Part shown: positions 36,301 to 48,300 of the stretch, piece after piece | Layout: each line of letters begins with the position of its first letter | Numbering within the stretch: the first letter of the stretch is position 1 | Source: Metridium senile | Lineage: Eukaryota > Cnidaria > Anthozoa > Actiniaria > Metridiidae | Direction: 5' to 3' | Length of the DNA stretch: 64,000 bases | NCBI GenBank assembly: GCA_949775045.1 | Contig: OX459106.1 | Location: forward strand, 4,335,384-4,399,383 | Position numbers and translations under genes: made by a program | Notes under the pieces: generated by a model | The model's database searches: none | Told to the model about the DNA's origin: nothing | Seen by the model: only the letters and a program-made list of their open reading frames with translations

Positions 36301-39300
36301 AATACGAGCGATCTTTATACAGTGACTATTTTGCTACGAATAATGGATCAAGATTTATACGTATTAGGAAGAAAAGTTAACATTCCTATGTAAACGTTGA
36401 TAATGAATCACTTGACATTTTATAAATAAATATGGAGAAATATGAGAAAATATGTTTGCACTTTCGAATATCAGTGATTAATTTTAAACGATTTTTTAGC
36501 TTTCTCTTCATTTCAACAAACCATAACAAGCATTTTACAATTTGGAATTGACAAAATTCATACTTAATAATTACAACTTTTCTTTTTCTTTCTTTTAGTG
36601 GCATAACTTCATTTGTTTAGTAACGAAACTATATGAAAGACAATAACTTTAAAGCTGTACACCAAAAATCACTTTATCACCTAATTAGGATGACGTGACG
36701 GATGAACTAAACTCATTGAAAGATAACACTTTCTTCAGATATTTTTAGCAATCTCAATTTGAAGTTATGTAACAAGTGCGGGTGCTTTATTTTAGGAACA
36801 AAAATTAAATCAGAAATGCAAAGCATATATTTTAGAACACCTTTTGTCGTTCAGACAATCATTGTCAAAAGTAGTTGGCACGATTTTAGTATTTTATCTC
36901 ATAGTAACTACTTCATTTATTTTAAGTATAAAAAATTTCCCCCCCTTCCCCCCACATCAATGTTGGTGTGAAATGATGGCGCATTGACAGGTCAACCACA
37001 CAAGCACCAAACAATGACTCCCACCTCAACATTGCGAAGGGGGGTGGGGGGAGAAATAGAATTTCAGCAGTGCTAAAATAACTTTATCACATTCGTGCCA
37101 ACACTTTTGTCAATGATTGTAGGCTTACGCAGTATGTTAAAATCACTAATCACTCCTATTGTATTAAGATGTTTATTCCTCCTATGAACAAATATAATTC
37201 AAACCACACAAGGCCAAATGATGAACAATTGCGAAAAGTAGTAATCACTTATTGTGATCTTTGAAAAAATCTCCTCCCCCTGAAGGTGTATAAAAAGGAG
37301 CAAAAAAACTCATTCAAAACACTCTCGTCATCAATAATGGCTGGATTATGGCGACCATTCGAAACAGATCAAGAGCCATCATTGCTTCCATCGCCATCTT
37401 CTTCTTCGAAGGGAGCTAAAGGGATGAAAATAAGAGTTTGTGAAATTGAAACCGAAGTTATCATGGATGCTTACATGCACAGTATGGAACAAGGATGGAC
37501 TGCTGTTCTTTCAAGAGTAAAGGCAAGAATACAGACCTCTGCTGTAAATCCCAGTCTTGCCAACTATTACATGAAAGAACAAGATAAAAAAGTTGTGAGA
37601 CGTATGAAGAGAATCGTCACGGAAGAATTGAAGAAACAAGCTGTTTTATACCAGAAGACTGCAAGCCAAAAACGCTGTCCTGAGAAAGAATTTCAACATA
37701 GAGTTGAAGAGACAAGTAATGCTGACTTCAATGCCACAAGCGCGACAGTGAATGAAGAAAGTGTCGATGCTCAAACAACATCTTCGTTACTCATCGATAA
37801 GCAAATGCGTTATGCAACCAAGTCTACACCAGAACAAAGAAAAAAAGACAAATTTTCCGCTTTTGTTGACTCTGACGACGACAAACGCGACGATGATGAT
37901 GATGATGATGTCTGTCCTCCTAAAAAGAAAAAAACGCTCAGGGAAGTCAGTTATGAAGCTCAGTCGGCACACAGTAAAATGTGTGCCGAAGCCACTTCAA
38001 GTTTAAATCTTATGTCTAAAGTTTTGAACAAACTGGAAAAAAAGTTGGATGACGGATTCATATAAATCAGATAGCTTATAACAATAAAACCATGAACAGT
38101 TCATTCAATATTGTTCATAAAAAATGTTTATAAATAATTAAGCTATGCAATGATGCTTGACTAAATTTTTCTAATTTTTTCCATTGTTCTGTATTGACAA
38201 AGAGATGAAAAGACAATAAAGGATTTTGAATTCCCAGAGTTCAAAATATATTGTATGATTCAAAATTATATTGGTCTTATACGAAAAAGCTCTACTATGC
38301 AATATTTCCTATTTACTGACTATTGGTCACAATGAGTCAGTTTCCTTTGTATCTGATTTTTTGGTTGAATGACATTTAAAATAGAAACTGTATGTTATAG
38401 TAAACTTAACTACATAATTTGTATTTTTTTATTTGTTTTTATATATCATGGTTTCAGTGCTTTTGCTCTAATTTATTTGTATAAAATTTAATGTTGAAAT
38501 TGTGCTTAACTTATATCATGTTTGTGTACTGTATTATTAAAAGTCAAATAGAAATACTGGTATTGATGTTTGAAAAAGCTGGGAGGGGGGGGGGGGGGGG
38601 GTTGGGAGAATTTCAAATTTACTTCATTTTAGTGTTTAAAAAACATTGTCTGATGATACATAGAAATAAAATCAATGTTTTTATTAAAATAAGCATCTAT
38701 TGTACCTTGTTAGTATTGAATGGGAAACTGCTATAGGGTATCCTGTTGCATTCAAAACAGCAGCTATGGGGTAGGGACAAAAGTTTGATAGAGCAACAAC
38801 ACTATATCCATGAAAATAAAATTGCAACTGTATAATAGTTCTTCTGTGGTGACCGTGAGGTATTGTTTTCTTTTGTATTTGATGTTTCTGGTTGAGTGGT
38901 ATTTACTAAATAGTCACTGGATATAAACTATTAGTTTAATAGTAACAATTTTTTATATTGCATGGTTTTAGCGTTTTCGCTCTACAAAAATAACATAGTT
39001 ACTATAAGCAAAAGAGTGGTTTTCAGTAACCCATGAAACAAAGTGTATTGATTAAAGTGTAATAGTCAAATAAGAACAAAAGAACACAATGAAATTAGAG
39101 TGTATAAAGAGTAATACACTAAAGAGGGTTTCACGTGTTAATGAAAACCACTTTAGTTTGTATTTATAGTCACTATATTTATTCAGTATCACTCAAACAG
39201 AGTTAATAGAGGGGTTTATCCAGTCATCAGTTGGCATAAACAAGATGACAAGCATAGAATAGTTCAGTGTAAACCAACAATAGTAATTATTATTTCACTG

Positions 39301-42300
39301 TTCACATTGTTGAAATAGTGTGTTATCTTTTCCAGCCATTTTACCTGCAAAAAAAAATAAATGTTTAACTATATAATCATCATTTAATTTAATTCAAGTT
39401 TGATACAATAGCTGATGGAAGCTTAGCTTGATAAATCTCAGATTTTATATCTTGATTTTCAATCATAATTTGAAATATTATTCAATGAATTTCATGTTAT
39501 ATATTATCATTATTTAATTCCGTAAGCTGATGTGAAAACATGACAGCAGAAAGCTTTATACTGCACTGTATCAAATTCTTCTAACAAAGCAACTGATATA
39601 CGAATTGATTTTGAAGACAAATAATTAAGAAAGTGGGTACAGCTTGGGTATTTATGGTAGCTAGTTTCAAAGCATTTTTAGATAGCTATTATAAAATACA
39701 CATAAATACGATCTTAAAAGCATGCATTTAGCTCATTGAATAAGCATAAACATTCATGTCAAGGTTCAAAATCAAGATAATTAAGGACTTAACTTCAATG
39801 GGAATACATTTACTAACCTGTAAAGTTGTTTTGTTCGGGTCTCCCAGCTCGGGTTCCTAATTTCGACTTGTAGTTCGTGAGTTCAGCCTTCAAATCGATT
39901 GATGAGACCAACCACAAAGCCAAACAGAGAGAAACTTTGCAGATCCGAAGATTATCATATACTTGCATAAACCTCCTATTCTGGATGAAAAATACTGATC
40001 CATTGTGATTTTACGTTCGTGTACTTGTAAAAAATGCATATCAACAGCACTGTACCGACATCACAGTTCATCACGAAATTGGCTAGAAAAGCAGTATTTT
40101 CGTCGAATCTGATCAACAAATTTGGCTATAGTGAACTATTGGATACTATTACATATGAAAGAACTCCCACTCCTACTAAAAAAAGTTCAGCAATGCAAAA
40201 AAAATCGAATGTTTTTGTGGAAACAACCGAGTTAAACACATGCTCCTAAATACAGGAATCGCTCATTCATATCTATACTAATAGTTGACAAGACTACTAG
40301 TGGAACCTCGAATACTTTACTATTACACTACAAACAAACCCTAATCCTAACCCTGACCCTAACCCTAACCCTAACCCTAACCACAAGAAACAGCAAGAAA
40401 CATGAATGAGCGAATCCTGTATTTAGGAAAACTGGAGTTAAACAATGGTCGCCATTTTGAATCGAGTCGTGACGTCACACTAGAGCGAGCCCACAACACG
40501 CCTTTTCCCTGGAGACGCCCCCTCCCTCCTGGTTTAACCTTTTCTATCCGGAATCCGAACTAACTGTGGAAAATAAAAGAAGGTAAAAAGCGGCCGTAAA
40601 ACGACTGTTCAGCCGCAGCACTTTTTCAAGGCGTTATCAAAAGCAAAATAAGCTTAATGACTTAAAAATAAAAGGGATAATAATAAGGCTATTCACTCTA
40701 TCGTTTGGGAATCGTATTTTCCATCAAAAACATTTCTGAACACTTTTTTTGTCTGAACAAAACTATTGACTGAAGTGACAGTTGAAAATTTGAGAAAAAG
40801 ATGAAAAAGTGCATAGAATGAAAACGATAACCAACCTAAGAAAAGGCAGTGGATTTTATTACAATTTTTTACTTACATTAAATCAATTTCCATTCATGAA
40901 TTGTCCATTAACATGCTTTTATGGGACTTTTTTCAATGAGAAATCTCCGCCCCTCGTGTAAATGTCAAAATTTCCTTTTGTGCGTTGCGTTACATGATGG
41001 CGTCATCTATATCGATAGCCAATGAGGTTTTTGACATTATGTCAATCAAAAAGAGAGCGAGAAATATCATACATTTTACTGGCTTTTCCAGGGCTTTGTT
41101 TTGATTCTCTCTCCGCGCGCTGAATCTCCGAAAGGTTATATTATTGATTAAAGATGCTATAGAAATTACAATAAACAGTAAGTTGTATAATAAATCCCTT
41201 TAATATTAGATATTTTCTTGGGTATAACGGGCTGACATTTTACTCATTACTTTACGTACGCAACTCGTAAAATATCAACACGTAATACCCAAGAAAATAT
41301 CTAATAAGTGTAAGTGGTATTTAGATGCACATATTGATGTTGTAAGAAAAAATTAAACTGGGAGCTCCGCTATTAGGTATTACCTAATTTGTATATTACT
41401 ATGTCATAGTTCTTGCATGTTTCGTTCGGACAATTATTAATTATCAAAGAAATTAAAAGGAATGTTATAACAATACTTTTTAATTTGTTCCTTTTTATTT
41501 GATGTTTCTGGTTGTAATCATGTAATGAAGAAAGCCAACCGTAGGTTATACGCCTTACGCAAACTCGTTCATACGTTGTGGTGTTCCGTCACCAAATATA
41601 GTCCAAGTTTATTGTTCACTTATAAGATCATTATTAGAATACGCATCAGCTGTTTTTTCAAACCTGCCTCAATATTTGATAGATGCTATTGAGAGAATTC
41701 AGAAACGTGCATTACGATTATATTTCCTGATATATCTTACAATCAGGCTCTAGTTAAGTCCGGTCTCACGACCCTTGTAGAAAGGAGATTTTGTAGAAAT
41801 TTGCAACAAGTTCATTAAGATCATTAAGATTAATAATCCTGTTCATAAACTAGTGCGCAACAGAATCGTAATGCCCTCTAACTGCTATTCCAGACGATCA
41901 ATTAAGCCTTCATCACACCTTAAGGCTACTGCCACTAACCGGTTTGGGGATTTTGTCACCCATAAATACGCGCGAGCATTAGATAAATTATAATAGGGCC
42001 GGGGGATAAATAAATATGCGCAAGCGTTTGACAATTTATAATGTAGTGGGACGGCGGGGGATATATCTATTATCTATTTATCTATTAATCATTCTAGCCG
42101 TAGTTGTTAAATAGTGTATTGTAAATTAATTATCTGGCCCTACCTGTAATTCAGCCATTAACTGCAAGAGATTTGATTAAACAAATTGTCTATCTATCTA
42201 TCTTGAGTGTGTGATAGTGGCTATTTAAACATTGAACATATCTTCGTATCTATTGTTACTGTTATAATATACTAGCATAACTATAGTATAGTTTCTTCGC

Positions 42301-45300
42301 TATGACTAGCTGATATAAATAATAATGCTCTTAGCTTATTTATGTTTTTTAGGTCCAATCAAATTCCTTATATCTTTACTTGAGCAAGCAATAACGTCCA
42401 GTTCCTCCGACCATAGTTATGTTGGCTTCACTAGTGAAGAGCTTGCCGAGGGTTTGGCACAAATAGCGGTCAATGATGTTAATAAAAAGACGGTAACAAG
42501 TATTTGAGGGTGCATACTATGGACAGGGGACAGTAAAGGGGTCCCTTAGGGATGTCCACTATGGGACAAGGGGATAGGAGAGACACGAAGTATCTGAGGG
42601 TGCATGCTAGGGACTGCGGACAGAAAAGGGGTCCCTTATGGATATCCACTATGGGACAAGGGGATAGGAGAGACACGAAGTATCTGAGGGTACATGCTAA
42701 GGACAGGGGGTAGTAAAGGGATCCCTTAGCGATATCCCCTAGGGGACAAGGGTATAGGAGAGACACATGGTGCATGCTAGGGACAGGGAACAGTAAAGGG
42801 AGCACTATAGGGATATCCCCTAGGGGACAAGGGGATAGGTGAAACACGTAGCATTTGTGGGTGAATGCTAGGGACAAGGGACAGCAGAGGGATCCCTCAG
42901 GGATATCTTCAAGGGGACAAGGGGATAGGAGAGAAACATGGTGCACGCTAGGGACAGGGGGCAGGTAATGGATTCCTTAAGGACATCCCCTAGGGGACAC
43001 AGGAGGAAGGACAGGGAACCCCATAGGCCAGTACTGGACATTCCTCTATTTATCCACTTGTTCTTACATGCGAGTGATTACTGTAGCTCTTAGGGGCTAA
43101 ACATTGTTGATGACATACTTTCTTGAACAGACTTAGGTATCTTTTAGGGGTGTTTTTGAACATTGTCGACAAGCACATCCCATAATGTTATCACCGAAAT
43201 GATGTGAATACATTAAAAAATAGCTAACATTCGCGCTTTGCGCTGATACAAGGGCATACAGAGCAACAATTTTTTTTTTTTTGTTTTAGATTGCAGCTAA
43301 CGGCGCAATTCCATTATCACAAAAAATGATTGAAAATGCCATACAAGATGAAGAAAGAATTGGAGCCATTGCACTGCTATGGGTGCTTGCTTTTGATGAA
43401 GGTAACAAAGAGAAAATGAGACAGACTAAAGGACTTGTTACATTATTGAAATATTGGAACGAATGCGGAAATGAAAGCATTCAGAAAGTTGCTAGTGGAG
43501 TATTGTGGGAAATTGAAGGGAAACAAGGACTGGGATCATTCAAAAAAGGTAAAAAAGTGTTTTGCTAAAATAATTCGTGACGTTTTCAACAATCCAGATT
43601 ATTAAATTAATCATATGAGTAAATTTAGAAATCCGGTTATACACATGTGTTTGAGGCACCAATACATCGTGTTTCACAACCCGGCCTCTCCATCATGAGG
43701 GTCTTTGAAACAATTGAAAAGAATGTACTGACTTTGTTATTTCCATTTGAATATTGTTTCACTTCACGTCTTCTCGAAAAAGGACGGTTAACCGAAGTAT
43801 CCATATCTTGGAACTAGATATGGAGGACGTAGCAAACGTGATCACACTCAGTGACGATCGACTAGCTCATAATATCTACTCACCCTCATAAATCAAATCT
43901 TTGTTAACGTCATGGGTCTAGTCCAAACGTCTTCTCTCACATGTGTCTAATCTAATGCAAATGGTCAAATCCTATTTTTTGAATTGATTTGCATGAGATT
44001 CGACACATGTGAGATGAGAAGGTTGAACTAAGCCTCATTCATTTAGCCAGTGTCGTAATAATTTGGAAGACTCACACTCACTTCCCCTACGTTATACATT
44101 TGAGCATACAACTTTGCTCACGTGCTGATTTATGTGGAGCTGGTTAGGAAAAAAACGGATAACTTGAAGAAAAAGTGCTAAGTTCTACAGCAAAAAGCCT
44201 CCGAACTTTTTAATGCTTTAATAATTGCCACAAAAAGTTCTCTTTTTGTAGAGTGATCTTAGACGTCTCAAACACATTGATTTTATATCATCTTTTTTCC
44301 CTCCAAAAAAACAAGTTGGAACTGGAAACAAAAAGCATGTGATGATCAGCTACCAGTGGGACGTACAGAAAACAATTATTCAAGTCAAGAATAAACTAAA
44401 GAGTGCTGGTTTTAATGTGTGGTTGGACTTGGAAAACATGAGTGGATCTACAGATGATACCATGGCAAACGCAGTAGAAAACTCTGCTGTTGTACTTGTT
44501 TGTTATTCTTACAAATACAAAGAAAGCTCAAGCTGCAGATCTGGTGTGTATATTGAACTGTGTACAATATTGGTACAGGCAAGCAGGCAAGCAGGCAAGC
44601 AGGCAAGCAGGCAAGCAGGCAAGCAGGCAAGCAGGCAAGCAGGCAAGCAGGCAAGCAGGCAAGCAGGCAAGCAGGCAAGCAGGCAAGCAGGCAAGCAGGC
44701 AAGCAGGCAAGCAGGCAAGCAGGCAAGCAGGCAAGCAGGCAAGCAGGCAAGCAGGCAAGCAGGCAAGCAGGCAAGCAGGCAAGCAGGCAAGCAGGCAAGC
44801 AGGCAAGCAATATATAGAACGTAGATTCTCTTTTTATATATACAGAAGCAAAATATGCTGACGAGCTTGAAAAAGACATAATTCCACTGAAGATGGAAAG
44901 CAACTACAAAGCAGACGGCTGGCTTGGTTTGTTGTTAGCCAGAAGATGTTGGTACGATTTTTCACCAGGCCAAAAAAGCATTGATAAAACCGTTGAGGCC
45001 TTGGTGAAAGCGCTTGGATCGAGAGGAAAAATTGATAGTAAAGATTCGGCAATTGAAGATAATGATTCGTGATTCGTCTCATTCAGATTTCGTCCTGATT
45101 TGCAAAAGTTTCAATTTGTGTCTGGGCCACCTATACTTTTATAAAAAAAAAATATAAAAAAGCCCTAATAGTTTATCTATTTGTCACAATGATACAATTT
45201 TCAACTAATAAAGAGTATATACTTGCGACAGGAGAAGGAAACAGAACTTCTGTCCCAATTGAATATCCTACTACTCTATAAATATAACTAATAATATAAT

Positions 45301-48300
45301 TATACGTACAATGCGAAAAATATACTAACAAATACAGTATCTAGTAAACTATCTCTTCCTCTTTGCCTTTCTTGAGTTGCATCAGTTATACATCAGCAGT
45401 TTGGCCTTCCACTTGCTCTTTTTTTGGCTTGAAATTGACGTCACTCAGCAAAGCTTCAGTTTTGCATGCTGGCCGTTGCCTCAATACGAGTTCTTCCGCC
45501 CTTTGACAGGTCTTATTTTTCGTCATGCTGGGTGACATGCCACCCTCCTCACTAACATAATGTTAGTGGGGGAGCCGATTTAGTCGCTGACAACCCGACC
45601 ATGCGGCAGGTGGTACTAGGTTACAATGTTACCAGTACCAGAGTCACCAGTAGACCCTGACCTGACTTGTCCAACTTTGTGCGCGAGCTTATATTTGGAA
45701 GACGGCCGTTGGACTTTTGGCGCGTGCATGCATCATTGAACGGTTGTGTTTGAGCATAAAAAAATAGAATAAAGAAATCACGTAAGCAAGCAAAAGCAAA
45801 CCGTTAAGATAACGGAACGAAAAGAGAAAAAATAATAAAAAAAGAAGAAGAAAAAACAGTAAAAGCCATCAAAGCAAAAAAAAATGACTATAAAAGCTTA
45901 TCAGATCAAATGGAAACCCGTCTGTTAAAGCAAAATAGAGTAAAATTATTTATTTTTATTTTATTGACAATATTATTATTGTAAAAGTAAGGTTTAATAG
46001 ATCTAAGAAAAAAATACTAAAGAAAAATAACGGACTTATGCTACCTAGCAATAAAAATCGTGTTTAAAAAGTTAAATTTGAAAACAAATCAAACAAAAAT
46101 GCAAAACTAACCTTTAAAGTGTCATCTAATGAAAGAAAATATAAAAAACGAAAAGCAAAAAGGTAAAAATAGTAAAGAATCCGAGAGAGCTCGAAGGCAC
46201 AGCCCATTCACTTGACAGCGCGCGCATCTCCAATAATGTTGGACAGTAGCTCGTCTTCGTCTCGCCGTTGTATATCGCAAACAGATCGGCCGCTCACATA
46301 TTGTATTTATTACACACACGGCTATGGATTTCTTTTAATTTTTCAATTTCTTATAATGTGTTAATGAGTTGGATATTGTAATAGTAATGGTATATCGACA
46401 TTAAAGACGCTAATAGTATGCTTATATGCAATACAATACAGTACAGTACAATACGATGCGATACAGCACAATACAATAGTACATTACAATTTGAATCGGC
46501 TCAGTTATTTTGTGACAAATTTGTATAACAAATGTTTTACAAACGTTTTCTATTAAACTGGACTTAAGGTACTTGGCACCTATGGTAACCATAAACGATA
46601 GGCCACGTAGATAGAGTACAGATTCGATAAGAAAGTGGCATTAATATACAGTTGACTCTCTCGTAAGACACCGCTACCCTCGAACCAAAGTGGTAGCCTA
46701 TGGAAGATGGTCGCTTATGAGAGCCTTGACACAGGAAGTACAAATAATGAGAACCACATCACATGAAGCCCAAATGTTGTGTTATTTTTTAAATTTCAAA
46801 CGTCAAGATGTATCAACGATTTCATAGTTACTGTAACTCTTTGATTGACATAGTTTTTTTTTCGCCACGGTTTCTCTAAAGATGTTGCAGGTAATGTATT
46901 CCGCAAATCAGCAGTATAATGGCGTTTTCTGCTAACTTTGATGAAAATATGTTTCGCATGGATCTCAAACAAAAAAGAATAACCACAAATAAATGGATTA
47001 CAAACTTTATTTAAAACTAATAATGGAGCTATGCCCTTTTTGTCAAATTTCTACTCTGAAGTAAACCAATAAAATAAATATAACATTTCTAACTTTACCC
47101 CCATATATTCTATGCTGAATTCATTTAAACCTCTCATGCACCGGCTTCAGTTACGTTTCTCAGAATATTCCTACCGATTAACAAGTCTTTGGGAAGTCGT
47201 TCAAAGGCCTTTAATATGCAACTTGTACTATAATATGTCACGTGACGTCATTTCCCTCACATCGATCCGCTCTATAAAAATATATTAAGAATTAGAAAGA
47301 TCACCTCAATATAAGAAAAAGTGCAAAATTTTAGTAACAAATGGCGGTAATATTACAATTTCTCATATTCTCAAGATTGCATTGTGTGTGTTATATATAT
47401 TTATGGGCGCATTTTCATAAAGCTATTTGATTTAAGGGAGATATAGTCACGTGACCTCTTAGTGCATGCATGCAAGTCGCCTATTAGACTAGACGGCATC
47501 TCAAGGTCCTTGAAATATTTTAAATGTAGTTCCTGAGGTGAATCATATCCTGGTGGTGGTGGTCCTTCTTAGGGTGAAAATGACGAGAATGCCTACCAGC
47601 TGAGTTTTGTGATCCTTTTTAGGGTATATAAGATCAACAACAATGCCAAAATGATACGTTATTGACTGGTGCCTTTTAGGGGTGAAATTTCATCACTGCC
47701 TCGCACATCAACAATGAATGTCCCTTTAATTGGTCATTTTCAGAATTTCCGAATATCACCCCGCCCCCTTTTTAAGGAAGCCTATCCCCCTCGGGGTATT
47801 ATATACAGTTATACATATACATTGTTTATACCTAATAAATAACGAAAATAATCAATTTCCATGTCTTATGAGCATAACAAATTAGTTATATGTTGATTTG
47901 TTGATTTTTCAAACACATTCTGCTTTAAAACACAAATATATTGTTTGATCTCTGCAGCCATCAACGTTGATACAGTAGACGCTGTTCCAGATCAACCACC
48001 AAAGATTGACATTAGTGACTGGACCAGTGAAGATGTTATGGAGTGGTTACAGACCTTTGAAATGGAAGTGAAAAGGTAAGTGAAATCAAAAGAAACAAAA
48101 ATGTAGGGATGCACAAATTGGTATTACATGTTGCAATGTTTCGCTGCAGGTAAGTGTCGCTCCATGCAATCTGTCTGTGGTTCCATATAAGCGTTCTATG
48201 GGAGAATAAATGGCGGTTTTGCAATCTATACAAAATTTGTATAAATAATAAAAACAAGCGCTCATTGAAGAAATCAAGAAGAGATTGTTCAATACTCGCT

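Larger units (their letters stand above)
33083..38293. mobile_element. Harbinger-type DNA transposon, nearly complete (5.2 kb)
   Basis: Left end AGAGCTTTTTCGTATAAGAC; right end is its reverse complement. Inverted repeats extend, with gaps, about 150 bp (33083-33232 and 38150-38293) and include TTGTCTTTTCATCTCTTTG. The 3-bp flanks ACT (33080-33082 and 38294-38296) match as a target duplication. It encodes a minus-strand DDE transposase and a plus-strand second protein in divergent arrangement, the two-gene layout known for Harbinger elements. Two copies of a 266-bp MITE are nested inside. Confidence 0.85.
32361..40541. repeat. Inverted boundary boxes GGTTTAACCAGGAGGGAGGG, 8.2 kb apart
   Basis: The left box (about 32355-32490) and the right box (about 40445-40545) share, in inverted order, AAAAGGTTTAACC(C)AGGAGGG, CTCTAGTGTGACGTCAC and a CGCCATTTTGAA motif. 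The left box interrupts AGCGGAGCTC-family sequence, as judged by comparison with 31.33 and 58.48 kb. They may be termini of an outer element containing the Harbinger copy, or two solo copies in opposite orientation. The boxes carry a CRE and YY1-like motifs. Confidence 0.45.
23955..42352 (+). other. Intron 3 (18.4 kb), a nest of transposons
   Basis: Phase 1 donor GAAG/GTAAAT joins phase 1 acceptor TTTTTTAG/GTCC. It contains, left to right, an AGCGGAGCTC-family element split by a 4.75-kb long-inverted-repeat transposon, a 5.2-kb Harbinger element between inverted GGTTTAACCAGGAGGG boxes, a MITE with telomere-like repeats, another AGCGGAGCTC end and a LINE remnant. Confidence 0.7.

Noticed and set aside
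37286..37336. Upstream in-frame extension of the second Harbinger gene
   Set aside because: It overlaps a TATAAAAA box and has no ATG; the first ATG is at 37337.
40336..40382. Chromosome end or fusion point
   Set aside because: The short telomere-like tract is enclosed by the inverted repeats of a MITE in the middle of an intron.
42479..42946. 155-codon minus-strand frame with repeated LSPCP..DI..GPL
   Set aside because: It is the complement of a ~90-bp minisatellite within intron 4, whose period is a multiple of three.
42501..43012. Spaced repeats that could suggest a CRISPR array
   Set aside because: Eukaryotic context, units repeat without unique spacers, and there are no cas genes.
44448..44903. 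Long open frames of QAGKQASR and ACLLACLP repeats on both strands
   Set aside because: They are the six readings of one 8-bp microsatellite lying in an intron; no frame can contain a stop, so openness means nothing.
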